A stretch of 64,000 bases of DNA from Magnetaquicoccus sp039908525 (GCA_039908525.1 JAMOAY010000010.1:62001-126000); one strand, 5' to 3'; counted from the first letter of the stretch, positions 17,184-26,402 are shown. Made by a program: numbers and translations. Notes: generated from the letters alone by a model not told the origin.

Positions 17184-18176
17184 TCAGGAATGGTTCGCAT
17201 AATAGACAATCTGACTGCCTACATGGTCAAAACGAAACGGTACATGCAAGAGATCCTGGAACCTCTGCCGCATCCTGGGTTGATTCTCCGGGCGCACAAA
17301 AAACAGGATGAACCCGCCACCACCCGCACCCAGCAGTTTGCCGCCCAGGGCGCCGGCCTGCAGGCCTGCTTCGTAAATGCCGTCGATGCGCGGATTGGAG
17401 ATCAAATGGGTCATCTGCCGCTTGATCAACCACTGCTCATGCAACAAACGACCAAAATCGTCCAGGGAGTCCGCTTCCCTGAGCAGGATGGACAACGCCT
17501 CCTCCACCAGTTCCATCATTTTGTGCAACTCCGCCGCCTTGTCCATGGTCCGTTTGATCTGCTCGGCGGCCACATCGGAGGCGGTTCGGGAAAAGCCGGT
17601 AAAAAAGAGCATCAGGTGGCTGCACAAACGGTCCATCTTGTCGGGCGGGAGGATGATCGGCCGCACCTGAATGTGCTGCGGACAGCCGAAATCGATCCTG
17701 TTCAGGCCACCGAAGGCCGCCGCCGTCTGATCCTGGGAGCCCACATTCTCCCGGATCAACTCCTGCTCGACGTGGATGGCGTTCAGGGCCAGTTCCCGTT
17801 TGGTCGGCATCTTGTACATCAAACTGTACAGGGCATGCAGCAGCCCCACGGTGAATGAGGAGCTGGAGCCCAACCCGGACTGGGCAGGCAGATCGGCACT
17901 GTGTACGATCTCCACCCCTTTTTCCACTTTCATGAAGCGCAGACACTCCCGCACCGAGGGGTGCTGGATCTCGTCGATACACTTGACCTGCTCTTTTTGA
18001 TGATAGCGAACGCGGTAATTATACTCAAAAAAAGGCGGCAGTTCCCGCAGTGTTATGAAACAGAACTTGTTGATGGAGACGCTGATGGCCGCCCCTCCCT
18101 GTTCCCGATACCAGGCCGGATAATCGGTACCACCGCCGAAAAATGAGATCCGAAATGGGGTTCTGCTGATGATCAT
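17184..18176 (-). CDS. GHMP-family sugar kinase (HddA-like)
   Basis: A 330-residue GHMP kinase starting MIISRTPFRISFFGGGTDYP, the beginning of the D-glycero-D-manno-heptose-7-phosphate kinase/HddA group. The phosphate-binding loop is LPAQSGLGSSSSFTVGLLHA near residue 100, and the C-terminal motif is GALGGKLLGAGGGGFILFF. It phosphorylates a free sugar or sugar phosphate at the anomeric or neighbouring position. It is the first gene of the sugar operon, about 127 bases downstream of the predicted start site of the promoter at 18311-18338. Whether the substrate is a heptose or another sugar is unknown; HddA's usual partners (GmhA, HddC) are not in this window. Confidence 0.82.
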   Translation of the reverse strand: MIISRTPFRISFFGGGTDYPAWYREQGGAAISVSINKFCFITLRELPPFFEYNYRVRYHQKEQVKCIDEIQHPSVRECLRFMKVEKGVEIVHSADLPAQSGLGSSSSFTVGLLHALYSLMYKMPTKRELALNAIHVEQELIRENVGSQDQTAAAFGGLNRIDFGCPQHIQVRPIILPPDKMDRLCSHLMLFFTGFSRTASDVAAEQIKRTMDKAAELHKMMELVEEALSILLREADSLDDFGRLLHEQWLIKRQMTHLISNPRIDGIYEAGLQAGALGGKLLGAGGGGFILFFVRPENQPRMRQRFQDLLHVPFRFDHVGSQIVYYANHS

Positions 18177-18310
18177 GGATAGTACCCGGTGTGCTGCCTC
18201 GTGGAGTCTGCCAAGCGATGCAAGTCATTGGGTGAACAGGAGAAACCAGTGCCTGGCCGACATGGCAGGACGAAAGGGGACGCCAAGCGGGCAACGCTAC
18301 GCCGTTTACT

Positions 18311-18338
18311 TCTATATCACGATCCGCTAATCTGTCAA
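18311..18338 (-). promoter_or_regulatory. Sigma70-type promoter with extended -10 for the sugar operon
   Basis: On the minus strand, TTGACA (18338-18333) is followed after 16 bases by TATAGA (18316-18311), preceded by TGA to give an extended -10 (TGATATAGA). Transcription would start near 18303, 127 bases before the kinase ATG. This is the best consensus promoter in the window. Confidence 0.7.
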
Positions 18339-18438
18339 CCGTCAGGAAACATCGTGACACCCGTGGCGTTGGAACTGGAGCGTTGGTCTGCCCCATCCGA
18401 ACAGTGCCTCCGCACGCCCTGAAGTAAAAGGACTGTCG

Positions 18439-21400
18439 ATGGTTGATGAGAACAGGGAACCGTTGTCGCCACCCCCCCATGCCCCCGTCAACCGGTGGCA
18501 GATCACCCTGGGCGCCATCGTCGGGATCATCCTGCTGGTGACCGTGTTGGCGACTGCCGCCGTTTTTCACCTCTCTTGGCAAAATGCGTTTCACAAGAGC
18601 GTGTTTGATCTGACCCAGAGGATCAGCAACCGTATCACCTCTGAAATCGCATACGAAGTCAGCCTCCTGTTCGGCAATGCCAGCTCCAAGGTCACGCTGC
18701 TCCACCAGCTTTTTACGCAGGGTGTGCTGGAGTTGGGCGATGAGAAGGCACAGGAGACGCTGTTCTTGTCAACCCTGCAATCCACTCCGAACTTCTCCTG
18801 GGTCACCCTGGGTCTGCCCCGTGGGGATTTTTTTGGCACCCAACGGCAAACACCCGACAAGTTCCGCGTGGTCAAACGGATCTGGGATACGGATGCCCGG
18901 ATGGCCAGGAGCAGCGAGCGGTTTTTTCAACGGGAGGGAGAGCAGCTGATCTTTACCCATGCCACCACCCAGGATGTGCGCTATTTTGCGCCGGATCGGG
19001 CCTGGTATCGGGATGCAGTCCGTACCGGCAGACGGGTGTGGACGGATGTCTATATTTTTGCCTCCAGCCAGAAACCGGGCATCGATGTGGCCATGCCGTT
19101 GGAAAAAGAGGGGCGCGTGGTGGGTGTGGTGGCCATCGGCATGGAACTGGACCAGATCTCCCGCTATCTGGGGGGCATCGAGGTGGGCAAGTCCGGCATC
19201 AGCTTTATCATCAACCGGCGCGCGGAATTGATCGCCTATCAGGATGTCTCGGAGGTCGTGGTTGCGGATAATATCGGCGAGAAACTGAAACTGGGGCTGC
19301 TCTCCCAGGCGCGGGCGCCGATGTTACAGGTGGCGGCCAGGGCACAGGAGGGCTGGGATCTGACCCAGGTCCAAAGCCTCAGCAGTCGTGTCGAGAAGGT
19401 GGATGATGTGGAGTATCTGGTCACCCTGGCGCCTTCGGTCAACAACGACTGGCTGATCGGTACCGTCATTCCCGGCAAGGAGTTTGTGGCGGAGGTGGAT
19501 GCCATCCAGAACCGCCTGCTGCTGGGGGTTGGCATGGCCTTGCTCCTGCTGTGCGCCCTGGCCCTGGCATGGATCCGCACCTTCCTGGTCAGACCCCTGC
19601 GGGTCACCACCGGACTGGTCCTCCGCATCGGGCAGGGGAGAGGCTGGGAGAACGGGGAGGGCAAACCCTCCCCCATCGTGGAGATTCAAAAACTGACCCA
19701 GGCCATGCAGCGCATGGGGCGGGATCTGCTGGAGATGCGCACCCGTGAGCGCCAGCAGGCAGAGACCCGCTTGAGTCAGGAACGCAGTTTTGCCCAGCTC
19801 AATCACGAGATGCGCACCGCAGAGGATGTGGCCGGTTTGTGCCGGGTGGGCCTCCATTTTCTGATTCAGGCCATGGACGCCCAAATCGGTACCATCTATC
19901 TGCTGGAAGAGGAGAACCGACTGTGGTTGCAGGCCAGTCATGGCTTGCCCTCCGGGCAGTTGCCGGCAGAACTGGACGGTCTGGAGGGGTGGTTGGGACC
20001 GGTGCTGCAGGAGAAAAAGTTCAAACTCTTGACGAAGATTCCCGCAGAAAATTTTGTGATCCGTACCGGTCTCTTGGATCTGCTGCCCCGCAGCATCGTT
20101 GCCCTGCCCCTGCTGCACAACGAACAACCGTTTGGGGTGTTGACCCTGGGCAGTATGCACCCGCTGACCGAGGCCCAGTTTGATTTTGCCCAGCGGGTCT
20201 CCGATGCCATCACGGTGGCCATTCTCGGCATCCGCGCCATGATGCGCAACCGGGATCTGTTGTCCGAGACCCTGCGTCAGAAGGAGGCGTTGGCCCTCAG
20301 TCAGCAGGAACTCAACAAGACCATTGAACAATTGACCCAGACCAGCACCTACAAATCCCAGTTTCTGGCCAACATGAGCCATGAGATCCGCACCCCCATC
20401 AACGCCGTCATCGGCATGAGTTACCTGGCCTTGCGTACCCGTCTGACCGACATCCAGCACGATTATCTGAGCAAAGTCCACTCGTCGGCCCGTGCCCTGT
20501 TGGGTATCATCAACGATATCCTGGATTTTTCCAAGATAGAAGCCGGCGGGATGCAGATGGAGACGGTGCCCTTCAACCTGGACGAGGTGATGGACTCCCT
20601 GGCCAACATGGTCTGTACCCGGGCGGAGGAAAAGGGGTTGCATGTTCTCTTTTCCCGGGCACCGGAGGTGCCCAACCAGCTGTTGGGGGATCCTCTCCGT
20701 TTGGGGCAGATCCTGACCAATCTGGCGAGCAATGCTGTGAAATTCACCGAGCACGGCGACGTTGTGGTCCGCGTCGAACGGCTCCAAGAGAGTGGCGAGC
20801 GGGTGGAATTGCGTTTCAGTGTCGAGGACTCCGGTATTGGCCTGACCGAGGAACAGACCCGCCAACTGTTCAACCCTTTCTCTCAGGCAGATGCCTCCAC
20901 AACCCGCAAATACGGGGGTACCGGTTTGGGGCTCTCCATCTGCAAGCGGTTGGTGGAGATGATGGATGGTCAGATCGGGGTGGAAAGCCAGTGGGGTGCG
21001 GGGAGTCGGTTTTATTTCACGGCCTGGTTCGGGCTCGCGGAATCGCCGGGGGGCGTGACGGAGCTTCCCCTGTTGGATGCCGATTTCATGAACATGCGGG
21101 TGTTGGTGGTGGATGACCACGAGCGTTCCCGGCAGATCCTCAGTACCATCATCGAATCTTTCTCCTGGCGGTGCCAGGTGGTGGATTCGGGTCCGGTGGC
21201 CCTGGAGAGGATCGCCGAGATGGTCGCCGATCCCCAGGCCGAACCCTTTCGCCTGGCGGTCATCAATTGGAAAATGGCGGGCATGAATGGCCTGGAACTT
21301 TCCCGGTACATCAAGGAAAATCCGAGCCTGGCCAAGCCTCCGCGGATCATCCTAATGACCCCCTACAGTCGGGAAGAGGTGATTCCCAAAGCCGATCGGT

Positions 21401-22614
21401 TGCCCATCGATGGTTTCGTGGCCAAACCGATCAACCCCTCCCAGCTGTTGTCGGCCATCATGACCGTGTTCGGCAAGCAGGAGCAGGGAGTCGGACGGAA
21501 AAACAGGAAACAGGATCCGGTGCAAAACACGGAGGCCGGGCAAAAAATCCTTGGTGCCAAGGTGCTGTTGGCGGATGACAACAAGATCAACCAGCAGGTG
21601 GCGACCGCGTTGCTGGAGGGGCACGGCCTGCAGGTGACCGTGGTCGGCAACGGTCGGGATGCGGTGGTGGCGGCGGGCCGGGAGGTGTTCGACATTGCGC
21701 TGATGGATATCCAGATGCCGGAAATGGATGGTTTCCAGGCCACCAAGGCCATCCGCCAGCAATCTTCCGGTCGGCGACTGCCGATTGTTGCCCTGACGGC
21801 CCACGCCATGGCGGGAGACCGGGAAAAATCCTTGCAGGCCGGCATGGATGACCATATTACAAAACCCATTGATCCTGACCAGCTTTTCAATGTTCTGGTG
21901 CGTTGGATCACCCCCAGGGAGGGGGGTGGGGGTGGGGCGGAGACCCTCCCGATCCCGGCAACGGCGCCTCATGCCCCTCTCTCTGTCGAGTTGTTGCCCG
22001 GTATCGATCGGGAGATGGGTTTGAAACAGGTGGGGGGTAACCTTGAGCTGTTCAATAAATTGCTGCGAGAGTTTCACCAGGACTACCGGGACGTGGTCAC
22101 CACCCTCCATGCGGCCCTGGACAGGGGCGGCAGGGAAGAGGGGTTGCGCCTGATCCACACCATCAAAGGCATCTCCGGCTCCCTGGGCGCCGATGCCCTG
22201 CACCATACCTGCCGCGATCTGGAGACGGCCATCAAGGGGGGGGACACAGTGGCTCAGGAAGCCCTTCTGGAGCGGTTCAAGCAGGAGATTACAGGGATTT
22301 TCCAGGGTATTGCCGCCTTGGATATGGAAAAGACCGAGACCGAAGAGAGCGTTGCTTCGCCGGCTGTTGCCGCCGCGGAGCAGACCGCGTTGCAACCGTT
22401 GTTTCAGGAATTGGGGGAGCTGTTGTATGCGGGCCACTCGGCCGCCGAAGAGAAGCTTCAGACGCTGATGGCCCAACTGGACGATCCGGCGCTGCGGGCG
22501 CAGTGCCAGCAGATACAGAAATTTCTGGAAGAGTACGAGTTTGAACAGGGGTTTGCGCTGCTCTCCCAACTGGCCCAGTCGATGGCCATCACGCTCACGG
22601 TGGGGAACCCCTGA
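18439..22614 (+). CDS. Membrane hybrid sensor histidine kinase (Cache-GAF-HisKA-HATPase-REC-REC-HPt)
   Basis: A 1391-residue hybrid kinase. TM1 is at about 22-47 and TM2 at about 355-377, flanking a periplasmic double-Cache-like sensor; a GAF domain lies at 467-600. HisKA (FLANMSHEIRTPINAV) has His648. HATPase motifs are LTNLASNAVKFTE, VEDSGIGL and GTGLGLSICKRL. The first receiver (from about 886) has Asn943 where the phosphoacceptor Asp should be (VINWKMAGMNG). The second (from about 1041) is intact with Asp1090 (ALMDIQMPEMDG). The HPt domain has His1240 (LIHTIKGISG). ATG 18439 has AAAGGA six bases upstream. Its stop overlaps the start of the cyclase gene by one base, marking that protein as the likely output partner. 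Confidence 0.9.
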   Translation: MVDENREPLSPPPHAPVNRWQITLGAIVGIILLVTVLATAAVFHLSWQNAFHKSVFDLTQRISNRITSEIAYEVSLLFGNASSKVTLLHQLFTQGVLELGDEKAQETLFLSTLQSTPNFSWVTLGLPRGDFFGTQRQTPDKFRVVKRIWDTDARMARSSERFFQREGEQLIFTHATTQDVRYFAPDRAWYRDAVRTGRRVWTDVYIFASSQKPGIDVAMPLEKEGRVVGVVAIGMELDQISRYLGGIEVGKSGISFIINRRAELIAYQDVSEVVVADNIGEKLKLGLLSQARAPMLQVAARAQEGWDLTQVQSLSSRVEKVDDVEYLVTLAPSVNNDWLIGTVIPGKEFVAEVDAIQNRLLLGVGMALLLLCALALAWIRTFLVRPLRVTTGLVLRIGQGRGWENGEGKPSPIVEIQKLTQAMQRMGRDLLEMRTRERQQAETRLSQERSFAQLNHEMRTAEDVAGLCRVGLHFLIQAMDAQIGTIYLLEEENRLWLQASHGLPSGQLPAELDGLEGWLGPVLQEKKFKLLTKIPAENFVIRTGLLDLLPRSIVALPLLHNEQPFGVLTLGSMHPLTEAQFDFAQRVSDAITVAILGIRAMMRNRDLLSETLRQKEALALSQQELNKTIEQLTQTSTYKSQFLANMSHEIRTPINAVIGMSYLALRTRLTDIQHDYLSKVHSSARALLGIINDILDFSKIEAGGMQMETVPFNLDEVMDSLANMVCTRAEEKGLHVLFSRAPEVPNQLLGDPLRLGQILTNLASNAVKFTEHGDVVVRVERLQESGERVELRFSVEDSGIGLTEEQTRQLFNPFSQADASTTRKYGGTGLGLSICKRLVEMMDGQIGVESQWGAGSRFYFTAWFGLAESPGGVTELPLLDADFMNMRVLVVDDHERSRQILSTIIESFSWRCQVVDSGPVALERIAEMVADPQAEPFRLAVINWKMAGMNGLELSRYIKENPSLAKPPRIILMTPYSREEVIPKADRLPIDGFVAKPINPSQLLSAIMTVFGKQEQGVGRKNRKQDPVQNTEAGQKILGAKVLLADDNKINQQVATALLEGHGLQVTVVGNGRDAVVAAGREVFDIALMDIQMPEMDGFQATKAIRQQSSGRRLPIVALTAHAMAGDREKSLQAGMDDHITKPIDPDQLFNVLVRWITPREGGGGGAETLPIPATAPHAPLSVELLPGIDREMGLKQVGGNLELFNKLLREFHQDYRDVVTTLHAALDRGGREEGLRLIHTIKGISGSLGADALHHTCRDLETAIKGGDTVAQEALLERFKQEITGIFQGIAALDMEKTETEESVASPAVAAAEQTALQPLFQELGELLYAGHSAAEEKLQTLMAQLDDPALRAQCQQIQKFLEEYEFEQGFALLSQLAQSMAITLTVGNP

Positions 22615-23993
22615 TGGATCGTCCGGGTCGTGTGCTTATCGTGGATGACGAGCGGTTCAACATCACCGTGTTGGTGAACCTGTTGCGTCCTCTCTGCGAA
22701 ACCATGATTGCCAAGAACGGTGAGCAGGCCCTGCGCAGCGCCTGCTCCAGCACGCCGCCGGATCTGATCCTCCTGGATATTGTGATGCCCGATATGGATG
22801 GGTATGAGGTGTGCCGCCGGCTGAAAGCCGACGGATCCACCCGGGGTATCCCGGTCATCTTTGTCACGGCCATGCAGGAGGCGAAGGATGAGGTCAAGGG
22901 GTTTGAACTGGGGGCAGTGGACTACATCACCAAGCCCATCAGCCCCTCGGTGGTGCGGGCGCGGGTGCAGACCCACCTGGAGAACATCCTGTCGCGCAAC
23001 AAAATCCACAGCCTGAATGATGAACTGACCCAGTCGCTGGAGGAGCAGAAGAAGGCCTATGCGGCCCTGCACCAGGCCCGGTTGGAGTTGGCCGAGACCC
23101 AGGCGATGGCCGTGATGACCCAGGCGTTTGAAAAGTTTGTGCCCAAGCAGTTCTTGCAGCGCATTGCCACCAAGGGGGTCGAAAACATCCAGCCGGGCAC
23201 CGTGGAGTTGAGCACCATCACGGTGATGTTCAGCGATATTCGCTCCTTTACCAAACTCTCCGAGCAGATGACCCCTCACGATATCTTTTCCCTGCTCAAC
23301 CAGTACCTGGCCCGCATGCAGCTGCCCATTGAACAGCAACGGGGTTTCATCGACAAATTTATCGGGGATGCCATCATGGCCCTGTTTGATGGTTCCCTGC
23401 ATGAACAGGCCATCCATGCGGTGCAGGCGGCCGTCGACATGCAGAAGGGTTTGCGGATCTTCAACCAGGAGCGGCAGGCGTTGGGTCAGGAGCCCATCCG
23501 TACCGGGATTGGCATGCACATGGGGCAGGTGATGTTGGGCACCCTGGGCAATGCCAACCGCATGGATTCCACGGTGATCGGCGATGCGGCCAATCTGGCG
23601 GCCCGTCTGGAGGGGCTGACCAAATTTTTCAACTGCCGCATCATCCTCTCGGATGAAATCTGGCAGTTGCTGCCGGAGCCCCGTTTTCTGGGTCGTCCCC
23701 TGGGCCGGGTGGTGGTCAAGGGGCGCAGCCAATCGGTGCTGGTTCATGAGTTGTTCGAGGCTGACCCGGAACCTGAACGGGCGCGGAAAGAGGCTGTGTT
23801 GACGGCCTATCATGCGGGCATGGAACTGTTTTTCAATAGACGCTGGCGGGAGGGAGAGCAGGCGTTTCGGGAGTGTCTGCGGGTGGATCCCGAGGATGCC
23901 GTGGCACAACTGTATGCGGATCGGTGTGTGGCGTTTCTGGAACAGCCTCCTGCGGAACATTGGGATGGCAGCATCGAGATGCTGTTCAAATAG
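22614..23993 (+). CDS. Response regulator with class III nucleotidyl cyclase domain
   Basis: A 459-residue protein: a receiver at about 5-120 (VLIVDDERFN; phosphoacceptor in LILLDIVMPDMDG), a short coiled-coil linker, then a class III adenylate/guanylate cyclase domain at about 200-330. Metal-binding aspartates are in VMFSDIRSFT and FIGDAIMALF, and the Lys of DKFIGD matches adenine selection, so cAMP is the likely product. The last 80 residues look TPR-like. It overlaps the hybrid kinase stop by one base (TGATGG), so the pair is co-translated and should convert the kinase signal into cyclic nucleotide. Confidence 0.88.
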   Translation: MDRPGRVLIVDDERFNITVLVNLLRPLCETMIAKNGEQALRSACSSTPPDLILLDIVMPDMDGYEVCRRLKADGSTRGIPVIFVTAMQEAKDEVKGFELGAVDYITKPISPSVVRARVQTHLENILSRNKIHSLNDELTQSLEEQKKAYAALHQARLELAETQAMAVMTQAFEKFVPKQFLQRIATKGVENIQPGTVELSTITVMFSDIRSFTKLSEQMTPHDIFSLLNQYLARMQLPIEQQRGFIDKFIGDAIMALFDGSLHEQAIHAVQAAVDMQKGLRIFNQERQALGQEPIRTGIGMHMGQVMLGTLGNANRMDSTVIGDAANLAARLEGLTKFFNCRIILSDEIWQLLPEPRFLGRPLGRVVVKGRSQSVLVHELFEADPEPERARKEAVLTAYHAGMELFFNRRWREGEQAFRECLRVDPEDAVAQLYADRCVAFLEQPPAEHWDGSIEMLFK

Positions 23994-24039
23994 GCAGTCC
24001 GGGAAGGTCAATAACAATCAACACCATCTGGAGTCAATC

Positions 24040-24384
24040 ATGGAGGCCGCTTTTTATGATATTCATGTATTTTGTTGCGTAAACTCCCGGGATGTCACCG
24101 ATCCTCGTATCGGGTGTGGTCGGCAGGGCGCCTTGGAGTTGCAGGGATATCTCAAGGCCCGGGTGAAACAGTCTGCTGTGCCTGCCCGTATCCGCATCAA
24201 CAACTCTGGCTGCCTTGACCGTTGTGCGCTGGGGCCGGTGTTGGTGATCTACCCGGAAGGGGTGTGGTATCACTACCGCACCCAGGCCGACATGGATGAG
24301 ATTCTGGCTCGTCACATTCTGGGGGGTGAACGGGTGGAGCGCCTGTTGTTGCACAACGACAGTGTTGTTCCACCGGGACGATAA
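24040..24384 (+). CDS. Thioredoxin-like [2Fe-2S] ferredoxin
   Basis: A 114-residue protein of the (2Fe-2S) ferredoxin-like group. The four-cysteine pattern is HVFCCVNSR, then CGRQGALEL, then GCLDRCALGPVLVIYPEGVW. ATG 24040 has a GGAG site; the open frame extends further upstream but overlaps the cyclase gene. It probably carries single electrons in the cytoplasm; partner unknown. It follows the two-component genes by 46 bases and may or may not share their transcript. Confidence 0.85.
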   Translation: MEAAFYDIHVFCCVNSRDVTDPRIGCGRQGALELQGYLKARVKQSAVPARIRINNSGCLDRCALGPVLVIYPEGVWYHYRTQADMDEILARHILGGERVERLLLHNDSVVPPGR

Positions 24385-24414
24385 CCGGCAGAAAATTTTG
24401 CATGTCAGCAAGCA

Positions 24415-24993
24415 TCAGCGAATCAACACCCCGGCAAACACCAGGAAGGCGAGGCCGGCCAACACGGCCAGACGTACCGCCCGGGGCCATGGGATGCCAA
24501 AAACGGCGTTGAGCCCCACGCCGGTCAACACCACCTCGACGGCCAGGATGGTGACATGCCAGGGGATGATCACCGCCGGTCCTCCCCAGCCCATTTTCAC
24601 CAGAAAAGCATCCAGCAACAGACTGGGCAGCCAGGGGGCGAAAAAACAGAGGCCAATGAGCTCCCAGCTTTTGCGAAAGCTCATCGGTTTGATGGTGGCG
24701 TGGGGTTCACCACGCACCCAGACCAGATAGGCGATACCGGTCATGACCAACAGACCGTAAGGGCCATAGGCGAAGATCTCCATCAGACGGTATCGTTCGG
24801 GATCCACGCCGAAGGGTACCGGCAGCAACATGGGACTCCGCTCCTGGTAGAGGGTCACCATGGTGGTGAACGCGGTGGATTGCCAGCGGAAAAACTGCAA
24901 AAACAACGCCAGGCGAAACAGATCATACCCTCGCATGCGGGTGAAAAGCGCCGTCGGTTGCAACAGAAGAAACAGCAGCAGATTCTTGATCAT
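24415..24993 (-). CDS. Polytopic membrane protein of unknown function
   Basis: A 192-residue hydrophobic protein with about five membrane segments (near residues 3-15, 28-45, 75-95, 110-130 and 140-190). I do not recognise a family. It starts at ATG 24993 inside the stop of the MBL-hydrolase gene (ATGA overlap), so the two are translated together. The longer frame to 25065 lies in the MBL gene and was not used. Confidence 0.7.
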   Translation of the reverse strand: MIKNLLLFLLLQPTALFTRMRGYDLFRLALFLQFFRWQSTAFTTMVTLYQERSPMLLPVPFGVDPERYRLMEIFAYGPYGLLVMTGIAYLVWVRGEPHATIKPMSFRKSWELIGLCFFAPWLPSLLLDAFLVKMGWGGPAVIIPWHVTILAVEVVLTGVGLNAVFGIPWPRAVRLAVLAGLAFLVFAGVLIR

Positions 24994-25934
24994 GCGCTGC
25001 GCCGCAACCACTCGCGCAGCCCTTGGGCGTTGAGGGTGCAATCCATCTCCAGCCACGCGCGGCAATCGGCAGGTGGGAGCTCCGAGCCCACCGAATGGGC
25101 CAACTCGTCTGCCAGGAGTTGATGCAGGGCTTCGGTCAACCCTTCAGGACCTGTCTGGTGGCGATGGTCGTGGGCCAACACGGCGAAGCGGTCCAGCAGG
25201 GTGTGCAATTGTGTGGTCAATCGGTTTTCAAAGCGGATGGGTCCGAAATGGGTCAAGAAAAGCCATGCGGGGGAGAGGGCTGCCAGGCGGTCCAGGCTCT
25301 GGTGGCTGGCCTGCACATCGAACTGGACCGGCGTGGTGGCCGGGAACAGCAACCGTTCATTGCCCCGGTCAAAAATGCGATAGGAGATGCCAAAGGCATC
25401 TCCGGTAAAGAGTCCACCGCTGGCAGGATCCCACACACACTGATGGTGCAAGGCATGGCCGGGGGTGTGCAGAATGGTCAGTCGGCGTCCTTGCAGGGTG
25501 AAGATTTCTTGATCTTCGGTGCTGTGTGTGCGGAGGGGATCCGCCGGATGCATGCTGCCCAGCAGACTCTGGAACCGTTCTCGACCATACACCGCTTCGG
25601 ACCCGGCCTGCAGTTTGGTCGGGTCCAGCAGATGGCGCAGACCCTTGGGGTGGACCAGCAGGCGAGCCTGCGGCAGATGGTGCATCAGGAGTGCCGCCCC
25701 GCCGGCGTGGTCCAGGTGAACGTGGGTGACGATGATGCCCCGCACAGACTCCGCAGACAGCCCCTTGTGGGCCAGAACCTCCAGGAGAACCGGCACCGCG
25801 AGGCTGGGGCCGGTCTCGATGAAGATGGCCTCCCCCGCTTCGACCAGCAGGTAGCAGGCGGCAAATCCCGGTCGCAAATAGCCGGTATCAATGCGGGTAA
25901 CGCCATGCGGTAAATCCTGGAACGAGGGTGTCAT
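24990..25934 (-). CDS. MBL-fold metallohydrolase
   Basis: A 314-residue metallo-beta-lactamase-fold enzyme. The metal motif is IIVTHVHLDHAGGAAL (HxHxDH), followed by LHTPGHALHHQ, LFTGDAFGI and LTHFGPIR. It acts on a thioester, phosphoester or lactone; no closer assignment is possible. The ATG at 25934 has an AAGGAG site nine bases upstream; the open frame runs on to 26084 without support. It heads a two-gene unit with the membrane protein at 24415. Confidence 0.85.
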   Translation of the reverse strand: MTPSFQDLPHGVTRIDTGYLRPGFAACYLLVEAGEAIFIETGPSLAVPVLLEVLAHKGLSAESVRGIIVTHVHLDHAGGAALLMHHLPQARLLVHPKGLRHLLDPTKLQAGSEAVYGRERFQSLLGSMHPADPLRTHSTEDQEIFTLQGRRLTILHTPGHALHHQCVWDPASGGLFTGDAFGISYRIFDRGNERLLFPATTPVQFDVQASHQSLDRLAALSPAWLFLTHFGPIRFENRLTTQLHTLLDRFAVLAHDHRHQTGPEGLTEALHQLLADELAHSVGSELPPADCRAWLEMDCTLNAQGLREWLRRSA

Positions 25935-26141
25935 GTTGTCCAACTCCTTGGAAGTAGGTGGCCAAACGGTGTGCCAACAGTCCAGAATATAAAGGATCCA
26001 TCTTGAATCGCGCAACCTTCGGCAATGTCGGAGTGGCCAGATGGCATGCCCGGCGTGCACGCAGGCCATGAGGAGTTCTCGCATGGGTTGGTGTTTTGTG
26101 TGTGGCAGATCATTTTTTGTGGACAGGGGCGGGATGGCGGG

Positions 26142-26150
26142 TGATATACT
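26142..26150 (+). promoter_or_regulatory. Extended -10 promoter for the small coiled-coil gene
   Basis: TGATATACT is an extended -10 (TGnTATAAT type), placing the start site near 26157, 45 bases before the ATG at 26202. The upstream TGGACA is 19 bases away from TATACT and is at best a weak -35. Confidence 0.5.
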
Positions 26151-26201
26151 CGCGATTTGCAGGCGGTTGCGCCGTTTTCTGAATCGAGAGGAGCAGACCC
26201 G

Positions 26202-26402
26202 ATGACCGATAGTGCAGAACCATTGATGGAACTGGAAGAGTTGCAGGCCCAGAGGAAATCAGCCAAGGAATCGTATCATGAACAAAAAAAGGTATTAAGA
26301 ACCCAGATCAAGGAGCTCAAACAGGGCGCCAAACGCACCCGCAAGATCTCCAGGCTGGAAAGCCGTCTGGAACAGTTGAAAAAGGCCGCCACCCCGGAGT
26401 AG
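26202..26402 (+). CDS. Small charged coiled-coil protein, unknown function
   Basis: A 66-residue, strongly charged, almost wholly helical protein (many K/E/Q heptads, ending SRLESRLEQLKKAATPE). It has no known motif. ATG 26202 has GAGGAG nine bases upstream and a promoter candidate at 26142. I take it as a real small gene because of the good start signals and typical codon use. Confidence 0.6.
   Translation: MTDSAEPLMELEELQAQRKSAKESYHEQKKVLRTQIKELKQGAKRTRKISRLESRLEQLKKAATPE

Noticed and set aside
19324..21120. 598-codon minus-strand open frame
   Set aside because: Antisense to the hybrid kinase with intact GAF, HisKA and HATPase motifs on the other strand.
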